NCBI RefSeq assembly: GCF_900103485.1
Contig: NZ_FNHW01000001.1
Location: 2,997,057 to 3,061,056 of the forward strand
Length of the DNA stretch: 64,000 nt
Reading direction: 5' to 3'
Source: Fictibacillus solisalsi
GTDB taxonomy: Bacteria; Bacillota; Bacilli; Bacillales; Fictibacillaceae
The notes beneath the pieces are model-generated. The model was not told where the DNA came from. It did no database searches and worked only from the letters and a program-made list of their open reading frames with translations. Position 1 is the first letter of the stretch; every line of letters starts with the position of its first letter. Positions 26,951 through 33,158 of this stretch are shown piece after piece. Position numbers and translations under genes: made by a program.

Positions 26951-26980
26951 CAAAAAAAGGCCCGCTTTTAGGGCCCTTTT
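26951..26980 (-). terminator. Intrinsic terminator after the small toxin ORF
   Basis: On -: AAAGGGCCC, short loop, GGGCCTTTTTTT. On + the A run precedes the hairpin and the tail is CCCTTTTC, so it may act weakly in both directions. Confidence 0.75.
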
Positions 26981-27007
26981 CGGTGCGGATCATTTTCTGG
27001 GTCTGGA

Positions 27008-27106
27008 TCAGGAGTTTTTGTCGTGATTGTGAAAGTCGAGAACAGCGATTACAAACATTCCAAAGCTGAGCATTAACGAGATGACTTCAAATGTGTTCAT
27101 CAGCAT
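27008..27106 (-). CDS. Putative holin-like (TxpA/BsrG-type) small toxin
   Basis: A 32-residue ORF (or 30 from the second ATG at 27100). It has one hydrophobic helix (VISLMLSFGMFVIAVL) between an N-terminal NTFE and a charged tail DFHNHDKNS. This is the pattern of the short hydrophobic type I toxins of Bacillus and relatives, annotated as putative holin-like toxins. The ribosome site AAAGGAGG is very strong and a terminator follows closely. In such systems an antisense RNA represses the mRNA; I could not identify its promoter with confidence. It lies downstream of kdgT, behind that gene's terminator. Confidence 0.72.
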   Translation of the reverse strand: MLMNTFEVISLMLSFGMFVIAVLDFHNHDKNS

Positions 27107-27181
27107 CGTCCTCCTTTACCTTCATTGTCCCCGGGACCAAACTTGTCCTATACGCGAAATTAGAAAATTTTTATTAAAAAG

Positions 27182-27206
27182 AAAAAAGGCCCTGAACAGG
27201 CCTTTT
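27182..27206 (-). terminator. Intrinsic terminator of kdgT
   Basis: On -: AAAAGGCCTG, TT, CAGGGCCTTTTTTC. Confidence 0.88.
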
Positions 27207-27211
27207 ATGAA

Positions 27212-28351
27212 TCAGGAAACCGGTACATCTCCTGCTGCAATTTCTTTTTCCCCGTTTCTGTCACCGGTTTTACCATAAAACTCTACTTTGCCATTGATGC
27301 CTCTTTTCGTTTGATAATTGTTTACTAAAATCACGGCAACTGGGCAAAGCAGGGCTGTTGTGATCGTGGATATCGATATTTGGGCAGTTGCGACAGCCAC
27401 TAGGTCCTGATATACCTGTGCTTGGGATGCGGTCATCAAACCCGATCCGCTGGCCACTGTTGCAGCTGCAGCGATAGCAGCAGGTGTAGCTGCGGCATTA
27501 CCAGCTGTGGAGGCTTCCGCCCAAGGAGCAATTTTGCTTTTTTCCCGGAACAACTTGAATACAAGCGCCCCCATTCCACCAGTAAAAATGATCGTCATTA
27601 AGGCCAATACTAGGCCGGCCCCTACCACTTCGGGGTTAAAGAAGTTGGATAAATTCATGCCTGTTCCCAGAGCAAATGCGAAAAACGGAATAACCAGATA
27701 TTCACCTGCTGCCAAAAACGAACGAATCTCTTTGTCCAGGTTTCCCAGAAGCATACCAATTAAAATCGGCAACAGCACGGCAATAAAAGCGATGAACGGG
27801 AAATTCGCCCCCATCATTCCCAGCGCCATCAGTGTGAAAAAAGGGCCATCATTCAAGGATAGAACGGCAGTCGCTCCTACATCCGACCGGTTGCCATATT
27901 GTCCGGTGAGAGCAGCAAACATTCCACCGTTACCATTGGTCATAGCGGCGATAATGGCCATGGTGGATAAGCCCAAAAAGCCGTGCACCGGATCTGATAG
28001 TAAACCCCAAAGCACTCCGATAATAACGCCTGTTGCATATTTCGAGGAGGTCAACAGTACTCCTTTTTTTAGTGCCCTGCCACCAACCCTCAAATTCATC
28101 TGACTTCCGGCACAAAACAGAAACAGAGCACACAGAGTGAGTGCACCATCTTTAAAAAGTGCCTGGGAAAAGCCACCGATTCGTAAAAGCTCATAATTCC
28201 CATCTTCTGTCGCAGCTACACCAATATCTTTTAGGAAGTTCATGATGAAAGGGATATGCAATTGATCGATTGTGTTAATTAAAGCACCGGCGAGTAAAGG
28301 AATGACCATAAGTCCACCAGGGACTTTTTCAATCGATTGTTTAATATTCAC
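27212..28351 (-). CDS. kdgT: 2-keto-3-deoxygluconate permease family protein (KdgT-like)
   Basis: 379 residues, about 10 membrane helices. The start KQSIEKVPGGLMVIPLLAGALINT and the segment MTNGNGGMFAALTGQYG (internal NGNGG) are typical of KdgT. GTG 28351 follows GAGGAGGTAA. It is the last gene of a three-gene unit with a split UxaA-like enzyme. KdgT proteins import 2-keto-3-deoxygluconate by H+ symport, but other family members carry other acids, so the substrate here depends on the neighbouring enzyme. Confidence 0.85.
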   Translation of the reverse strand: MNIKQSIEKVPGGLMVIPLLAGALINTIDQLHIPFIMNFLKDIGVAATEDGNYELLRIGGFSQALFKDGALTLCALFLFCAGSQMNLRVGGRALKKGVLLTSSKYATGVIIGVLWGLLSDPVHGFLGLSTMAIIAAMTNGNGGMFAALTGQYGNRSDVGATAVLSLNDGPFFTLMALGMMGANFPFIAFIAVLLPILIGMLLGNLDKEIRSFLAAGEYLVIPFFAFALGTGMNLSNFFNPEVVGAGLVLALMTIIFTGGMGALVFKLFREKSKIAPWAEASTAGNAAATPAAIAAAATVASGSGLMTASQAQVYQDLVAVATAQISISTITTALLCPVAVILVNNYQTKRGINGKVEFYGKTGDRNGEKEIAAGDVPVS

Positions 28352-28409
28352 AGCTTTACCTCCTCATTTCTCTTCCGATTATCAGTAGTGAACACTTACA
28401 AACGGTTAT

Positions 28410-29576
28410 TTAAAATGTGGGGCCAATCCGCCAGATACCAAAATCATGCTGTTTTAAAATTTCTGATTTAGTTAGTTTCCCATTGGCAGTTCGTTCAATT
28501 TCATTTAGAATACGCTCGCCAACTGACTCCAGATTTTCCGTTCCCTCGATAATCGCACCTGCATTTACATCCATGTTTTCTCTCATTTTTTCAAACATGG
28601 ATGTATTGGTCGCGATTTTAATTACCGGGGCGATGGGTGAGCCCGTTGGTGTACCTCGTCCGCTTGTAAATAAAACGATTTGAGCACCGCCCGCTACCAT
28701 TCCCGTTAACTGCTCAATGTCATGGCCAGGCGTATCCATCCAAACAAGCCCTTTTTCAGACGGACGTTCCGCGTAATCGATTAACTCTTGTAATGGCCGC
28801 GTTCCCGCTTTCGCTGCGGCTCCCAATGACTTCTCCTCAAGCGTAGTCAATCCGCCTTTCCGGTTACCAGGACTCGGGTTTCCAGTTCGGATGTCGACAC
28901 CCATGTGTATCGCACGGCTCTCCATTGCTTCAATGACCTGGTATACCTTTTGCGCCACCCGGTCATTTACCGCACGTTCCGCCAACAGATGCTCTGCGCC
29001 AATCAATTCTGTTGTTTCTGCTAAAATGGCTGTGCCGCCCCGATCAACAATCCTGTCACTCACATAGCCTACGGCAGGGTTGGCAGAGAGTCCGGAACAG
29101 GCATCAGAACCTCCACATTCAGTAGCGACAATTAATTCACCCATGTCAAACGGTTCCTTTACGAGAGCAGAAGCATCTTGAACCATTTGTGCTGCAATCT
29201 TGGCCGCTTCTGCTGTTGCAGCAAGAGTTCCCCCATGGTCCTGAATCGATACAAGTTCCACAGGCTTTCCGCACTTGGCAATTTCATCAGCGACACTTCT
29301 TCCCTGGTGAGTTTCACAACCAAGTCCCATCACAATAACTCCATACACATTGGGATTGGTCCCCATTCCCACATAGGTGCGGAAAGTTTGATCATAATCA
29401 ACCCCAACCTGCGCGCATCCATGCTGGTGTATAAACGACACTGTGCCCTGAACAAGTTCTGTTACATTCCTGGCGGCTTGCGTAGCACAAACAATGGTCG
29501 GTAAAATCAGCACATGATTTCGGATGCCGATTCTTCCGTCTGGTCGCCTATATCCCCAAAGCAGATTCTTTTCCAT
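28410..29576 (-). CDS. UxaA/SuyB-like lyase, large subunit
   Basis: 388 residues, homologous to the C-terminal catalytic part of altronate/galactarate dehydratases: WGYRRPDGRIGIRNHVLILP, HQHGCAQVGVDYDQT, GLGCETHQGRSVA, ECGGSDACSGLSANP and FTSGRGTPTGSP. It lacks the SAF domain, which is encoded by the gene just before it (28-base overlap). Size and split match (2R)-sulfolactate sulfo-lyase SuyAB as well as two-part altronate dehydratases. A complete uxaA exists at 17830, so this one probably acts on a different sugar acid or sulfolactate. The reaction is not decided by sequence alone. Confidence 0.75.
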   Translation of the reverse strand: MEKNLLWGYRRPDGRIGIRNHVLILPTIVCATQAARNVTELVQGTVSFIHQHGCAQVGVDYDQTFRTYVGMGTNPNVYGVIVMGLGCETHQGRSVADEIAKCGKPVELVSIQDHGGTLAATAEAAKIAAQMVQDASALVKEPFDMGELIVATECGGSDACSGLSANPAVGYVSDRIVDRGGTAILAETTELIGAEHLLAERAVNDRVAQKVYQVIEAMESRAIHMGVDIRTGNPSPGNRKGGLTTLEEKSLGAAAKAGTRPLQELIDYAERPSEKGLVWMDTPGHDIEQLTGMVAGGAQIVLFTSGRGTPTGSPIAPVIKIATNTSMFEKMRENMDVNAGAIIEGTENLESVGERILNEIERTANGKLTKSEILKQHDFGIWRIGPTF

Positions 29577-29874
29577 GTGTTATATCTCCCCTTCCTCTTT
29601 TTCCATCCACATTGTGAATATGAACATGTTCGCCTGCCTCAATGGTTTTCACGGCTACACCAATTACTTCGCCGTATTTGACCACATCGCTCCCCTCTGT
29701 AATGCGGACGACGGCAAACTTGTGCCCGAATTCGATGGTGTCTTTTGCTGTTACTTCAAGCGTTTGTTGATTACACCTCACGCTTACCAAGCTGCCCAAG
29801 GGAATATCTGTAAGAGCTGTAGAGACATTGTCATTGGGCTGCATCATGACATTTCTAAAATCTGTGTTCATCAT
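29548..29874 (-). CDS. UxaA/SuyA-like small subunit, SAF domain
   Basis: 108 residues forming one SAF domain (NVSTALTDIPLGSLVSV, FGHKFAVVRITEGSDVVKYG, GEHVHIHNVDGKRG), as in the N terminus of UxaA. It probably forms a complex with the overlapping large subunit and helps substrate binding. AAGGAGG lies 3 bases before the first ATG (29874) and 6 before the second (29871), so the start may be either. First gene of the unit, downstream of a cre-like site. Confidence 0.75.
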   Translation of the reverse strand: MMNTDFRNVMMQPNDNVSTALTDIPLGSLVSVRCNQQTLEVTAKDTIEFGHKFAVVRITEGSDVVKYGEVIGVAVKTIEAGEHVHIHNVDGKRGRGDITHGKESALGI

Positions 29875-29886
29875 TAGCCTCCTTTT

Positions 29887-29900
29887 TGTAAACGCTTTCT
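29887..29900. promoter_or_regulatory. CcpA cre-like site
   Basis: TGTAAACGCTTTCT matches 13 of 14 positions of the Bacillus cre consensus TGWNANCGNTNWCA. It lies just upstream of the small-subunit start, where CcpA would block transcription when preferred sugars are present. Confidence 0.65.
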
Positions 29901-29970
29901 TTTTAATGCAACAAATTTATTAAGGTGTCCCAGTGAGTCTTGTTGTATGTAATAAAAATAATGACAGATT

Positions 29971-30006
29971 ATAGATCGTATAATAATATATCATTATACG
30001 ATCTAT
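29971..30006. promoter_or_regulatory. Large perfect palindrome between split-uxaA and gntR genes
   Basis: Arms ATAGATCGTATAAT and ATTATACGATCTAT (14 bp, perfect) with an 8-base centre. Each arm carries a TATAAT-like hexamer, one per strand. It sits in the divergent intergenic region and is the best candidate operator for the adjacent GntR protein. Confidence 0.7.
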
Positions 30007-30050
30007 CCTAATACACAATAGGAGATTGCACAATATATTTTTAGAAAATT

Positions 30051-30078
30051 TTGATAAAATTAAATAGAGTCATAGAAT
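30051..30078 (+). promoter_or_regulatory. Probable promoter of the gntR-type gene
   Basis: TTGATA (30051-30056), 16 bp, TAGAAT (30073-30078), then AAGGAGG before ATG 30122. Confidence 0.45.
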
Positions 30079-30121
30079 CTTCTATCTTTCATCAACGATT
30101 TAACCCTAAGGAGGAAATGAT

Positions 30122-30781
30122 ATGGTTATGCAATTGGAGAAACAATCGGTCGTAAGCCAAATACGTGAATACATTAAAGGTGAAATTCTGGATCAACGAT
30201 TAAAACCTGGTGAAAAGGTAACAATCAATCAAATTGCAGGAGAATTAAGCTGCAGCATTGTTCCGGTTCGTGAGGCTTTATCCAGTCTCTATGCTGAAGG
30301 TCTGGTAAACTTCACGCCATACCGGGGATATATTGTGACTCCTCTTCTTGATCAAAAAGCATTTAAACAATTATACGAAACACGAAAAATCCTGGAATTA
30401 AAAGCTATGGATTTAGCAGTGGGACACATAACAGAGGAAGCTATCCTTCAGTTGGAAAACATTTTAGAAGAAAGCCAGATTGCCACTCCTGATTTGCCTG
30501 TCTATGCACAATTTCGTCCCTTTATTGATGCAGATGAAAAGTTTCATATTTATTTATTTGAAATCGCAGGTAACCCTTATCTTTTGCAAGCCTGGAAGGG
30601 ACTTAATATTCATCTTCATAATTCCCGCCTATACCATCCAAAGGGCCAGGTTGATGTTAAAGAAGGAACAGAAGAACATCGCCAAGTTATTACTGCTTTA
30701 AAAAACAAAGATGTTCAGCAAGCCATTCAGGCTATGGAGTTGCATTTGGAAGGTTCATACAGCCGGCTGGCGCTCTCATAA
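30122..30781 (+). CDS. GntR-family transcriptional regulator (FadR/FCD subfamily)
   Basis: 219 residues. Winged HTH at ~10-75 (TINQIAGELSCSIVPVREALSSL, NFTPYRGYIVTPL). The all-helical FCD domain follows (ETRKILELKAMDLAV, DADEKFHIYLFEIAGNPYL, EHRQVITALKNKDVQQAIQAM) with metal-binding Asp/His residues. Divergent from the split-UxaA/KdgT unit, which it probably regulates, binding the 14-bp palindrome at 29971-30006. FCD regulators usually sense carboxylic acids. Confidence 0.88.
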   Translation: MVMQLEKQSVVSQIREYIKGEILDQRLKPGEKVTINQIAGELSCSIVPVREALSSLYAEGLVNFTPYRGYIVTPLLDQKAFKQLYETRKILELKAMDLAVGHITEEAILQLENILEESQIATPDLPVYAQFRPFIDADEKFHIYLFEIAGNPYLLQAWKGLNIHLHNSRLYHPKGQVDVKEGTEEHRQVITALKNKDVQQAIQAMELHLEGSYSRLALS

Positions 30782-30790
30782 ACAGTAAAA

Positions 30791-30820
30791 AACAAGAGGA
30801 CAGGCTCCTCTTGTTTTATT
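30791..30820 (+). terminator. Intrinsic terminator of the gntR-type gene
   Basis: Arms AACAAGAGGA / TCCTCTTGTT, loop CAGGC, followed by TTAT. Confidence 0.85.
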
Positions 30821-30900
30821 GTGCAATGAATTCGACAAACCTGCCCGCAAACCCAAAAAGCTCGTCCGAATCCCATATCAACACCCTTCTAAAAACACAA

Positions 30901-30926
30901 AAAAAGGCCCTCTACAGGCCTTTTTC
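30901..30926 (-). terminator. Intrinsic terminator of the thioesterase gene
   Basis: On -: AAAAAGGCCTGTAGAGGGCC followed by TTTTTTTG. Confidence 0.85.
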
Positions 30927-31328
30927 TTATTTCTTTTTCATGATGGCCATGGTGCAGCGGGACACGCACACCAATTTCCCGCCTTCATCGGTAATTTTAA
31001 TGTCCCAGACCATAGAGGTTCTTCCTTTATGTAGCGGTGTTGCAGTAGCAGTTACCAATCCGTCCTTTTTGCCGCGAAGGTGGTTGGCATTGATCTCCAT
31101 TCCTACGGCCATCTCGGTGTTTTCATCAATAAAGTGATAGGTTCCAATGCTTGCAATGGTTTCCGCTAACGCTACGGATGCTCCGCCATGCAGCAGTCCA
31201 AACGGCTGGTGTGTCGCCGAGTGGACCGGCATGGTCGCGACTGCCTTCTCATCGGAAAGTTCAATAATCTCAATACCCAGCGCACCAAGCATCGTGTCTT
31301 TCAAATCTTTCATTTCCAGCTCACTCAT
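30927..31328 (-). CDS. PaaI-type hotdog thioesterase
   Basis: 133 residues. The hotdog fold shows the central helix motif FGLLHGGASVALAETIAS, with His-Gly-Gly as in 4-hydroxybenzoyl-CoA/PaaI thioesterases. The strand MEINANHLRGKKDGLVTATA follows. It hydrolyses an acyl-CoA in the cytoplasm; closest functional guess is the YuxO/MenI group (1,4-dihydroxy-2-naphthoyl-CoA hydrolase), but no menaquinone genes are nearby. Stands alone. Confidence 0.82.
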   Translation of the reverse strand: MSELEMKDLKDTMLGALGIEIIELSDEKAVATMPVHSATHQPFGLLHGGASVALAETIASIGTYHFIDENTEMAVGMEINANHLRGKKDGLVTATATPLHKGRTSMVWDIKITDEGGKLVCVSRCTMAIMKKK

Positions 31329-31569
31329 CCCCTCTCTGTTCCCATACCTTCAGCATACCTCTCAGAAACGAGAAAAGGAAGAAATCGCTTTCAATTCTTT
31401 TCGTTTATTTCCATTAAACACTTGTTTAAAACAATAACAGAGTAAGGAAAGTACCGATTACAACACACAGATCGTATTCAATGCATCAAAGATTTCAAAT
31501 ATCTGGAATGAGATTTAAAAAGAGATGACTTGTAAATAAAAAATTTTGCTTATCAATTTACCCTTATAA

Positions 31570-31598
31570 TGTTAACCTTTAATTATATAAGGTTAACA
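31570..31598 (+). promoter_or_regulatory. BirA operator before bioY
   Basis: TGTTAACC, 13 bases, GGTTAACA; the arms extend to 10 bp (AATGTTAACC / GGTTAACATT). This is the known layout of Firmicute BirA boxes. A TATAAT hexamer (31565-31570) overlaps the left arm, so biotinyl-AMP-bound BirA would block the promoter. Confidence 0.85.
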
Positions 31599-31622
31599 TT
31601 AATTAAGAAGGGAAGACACGCT

Positions 31623-32192
31623 ATGGACCAATCCACACGTCTGCGAACGACCATCATTTGTGCCTTGTTTGTGGCAATGACAGCCATTTTGGCGCAAATT
31701 GAAATCCCGCTTCCGCTTGTGCCGATCAGCGGACAAACGCTGGCGGTTGGAATCACCGCTACCATTTTGGGAAGCCGTTTTGGTGCACTGGCCATGATCG
31801 GCTATATGGCCGTCGGGGCTGCAGGAGTACCAGTTTTTGCCGAAGCAAAAAGCGGCTTAAGCGTCATAATCGGACCAACAGGAGGCTACATCATTGGTTT
31901 TATCTTTGCTGCATTGATTACCGGACTTATCCTTGAAAAAACATCTTTTACTCTTACAAACGCCATGCTGGCCAACACTGCCGGCATGGTCATCACGCTT
32001 TTATTCGGAGTCATCCAGCTCAAATTTGCAGTCGATCTCAGCTGGGCCAAAGCACTGGCCGCTGGAGCCTATCCGTTTATCGTAGTCGGGCTGATCAAAG
32101 CATTCCTCGCCAGCTGGATCGGCATTACCGTTCGTTCCCGGTTGGAAAAAGCACGGCTGCTGCCAAGGAATGCGTTTAAGAAGGCGCTATAA
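31623..32192 (+). CDS. bioY: Biotin transporter substrate-binding (S) component BioY
   Basis: 189 residues, six membrane helices. The BioY pattern is clear: AQIEIPLPLVPISGQTLAV near the N terminus, GAAGVPVFAEAKSGLSVI, and GPTGGYIIGFIFAA. It captures biotin and works with an ECF energising module encoded elsewhere, or alone. ATG 31623 is chosen with AAGGGA upstream; the open frame from 31569 would translate through the BirA box. Confidence 0.93.
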   Translation: MDQSTRLRTTIICALFVAMTAILAQIEIPLPLVPISGQTLAVGITATILGSRFGALAMIGYMAVGAAGVPVFAEAKSGLSVIIGPTGGYIIGFIFAALITGLILEKTSFTLTNAMLANTAGMVITLLFGVIQLKFAVDLSWAKALAAGAYPFIVVGLIKAFLASWIGITVRSRLEKARLLPRNAFKKAL

Positions 32193-32228
32193 TAGTGGTG
32201 TCACCTGTACGAAGACCGCATGTATTTT

Positions 32229-32237
32229 TGATATAAT
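32229..32237 (+). promoter_or_regulatory. Extended -10 promoter element of the rpiR-type gene
   Basis: TGATATAAT: TG, one base, TATAAT. No convincing -35, as is common with extended -10 promoters. Confidence 0.45.
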
Positions 32238-32277
32238 GAGATATTAAGAATATCAGCTGGACGGCAGGTGAATGCTT

Positions 32278-33006
32278 ATGCGGTTCGAGGAACGGGCCCA
32301 TCAATATGAATACAAGCTGAACGACACAGATGATCAAATTATTGAATACATCCTCAACAACAAGCAGGAGGCAGTGAAGTTATCCATTCAAGCACTGGCC
32401 TCTGCTCTATTTACCGTTCCCAACACGATTACACGTCTTTCAAAAAAGTTGGGGTATGACGGCTATTCCCAGTTAAAGAATAATCTAAAAGAGGAACTGC
32501 AAAACAACATTGATCAAGAGGGCCCCTACAAAAACGTCATGAAAACAATGGAATTAATTGATGCTGACAAGCTGTCCCAAGTGGTCAGATGGCTAAGGGA
32601 AGCCAATCATGTTCTTTTATTTGGTGTGGGAGATACAGCTCCTTTTTGCGAAATGATGGCAAAAAATTTAAAGGTCACCGAAAAGGCAGCCGACTTTGAA
32701 CTACACCGTCATGAAACGGTTCACGAAATTGAACGGATGAACGCTGATGATGTTTTATTTGTCATCAGTCTTTCGGGTGAGACACCTCTTGTGCTGGAGA
32801 TGACGACCCTTGCCAAGAAAAGAAGAATAAAAATCATCTCGCTGACGCACTTCAGCCATAACTCCCTTGAACGCATGGCCGACCTTCAATTGTACTGCTA
32901 TGCACCACGCGAAGAGTACAATGGCTATAACATTACCGACCGGACACCACTAATGATTGTCCTCAGGGCACTGTCAGAAACTTACTGGTCTTCTAGTAAA
33001 AAGTAG
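32278..33006 (+). CDS. MurR/RpiR-family transcriptional regulator
   Basis: 242 residues. N-terminal RpiR HTH (SIQALASALFTVPNTITRLSKKLGYDGYSQLKNNL) and a C-terminal SIS sugar-phosphate domain (VLLFGVGDTAPFCEMMAKNL, VISLSGETPLVLEMTTLAKK). ATG 32278 has AGGTGA 7 bases upstream; the ATG six bases earlier overlaps that box. It precedes the PTS and alpha-mannosidase genes on the same strand and probably senses their phosphorylated product. E. coli mng genes use a GntR regulator (MngR) instead. Confidence 0.88.
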   Translation: MRFEERAHQYEYKLNDTDDQIIEYILNNKQEAVKLSIQALASALFTVPNTITRLSKKLGYDGYSQLKNNLKEELQNNIDQEGPYKNVMKTMELIDADKLSQVVRWLREANHVLLFGVGDTAPFCEMMAKNLKVTEKAADFELHRHETVHEIERMNADDVLFVISLSGETPLVLEMTTLAKKRRIKIISLTHFSHNSLERMADLQLYCYAPREEYNGYNITDRTPLMIVLRALSETYWSSSKK

Positions 33007-33031
33007 GTTAAAGTCCAGCCCTGTCAGTGTG

Positions 33032-33057
33032 TATAATTACACATGAAAGCGCTATTT
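33032..33057 (+). promoter_or_regulatory. -10 element and cre-like site before the PTS gene
   Basis: TATAAT at 33032-33037 followed by TGAAAGCGCTATTT at 33044-33057, which matches 12 of 14 positions of the cre consensus and would overlap the start of transcription. The -35 is weak. Confidence 0.5.
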
Positions 33058-33076
33058 AAAATGAAGAGAGTGTAAA

Positions 33077-33109
33077 AATAAGAAGAAAACATCTTCTTAT
33101 TTTTTTTGT
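33077..33109 (+). terminator. Intrinsic terminator in the rpiR-PTS interval
   Basis: Arms AATAAGAAGA / TCTTCTTATT, loop AAACA, then TTTTTT. It lies downstream of the -10/cre pair and upstream of the PTS start. It may simply end the rpiR message, or act as an attenuator. A second stem GCTAGG...CCTAGC (33111-33142) follows before the ribosome site. Confidence 0.75.
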
Positions 33110-33158
33110 GCTAGGATGAATGCACATTAAGAAAACCTAGCGAAAGGGAGGTTTCAGC

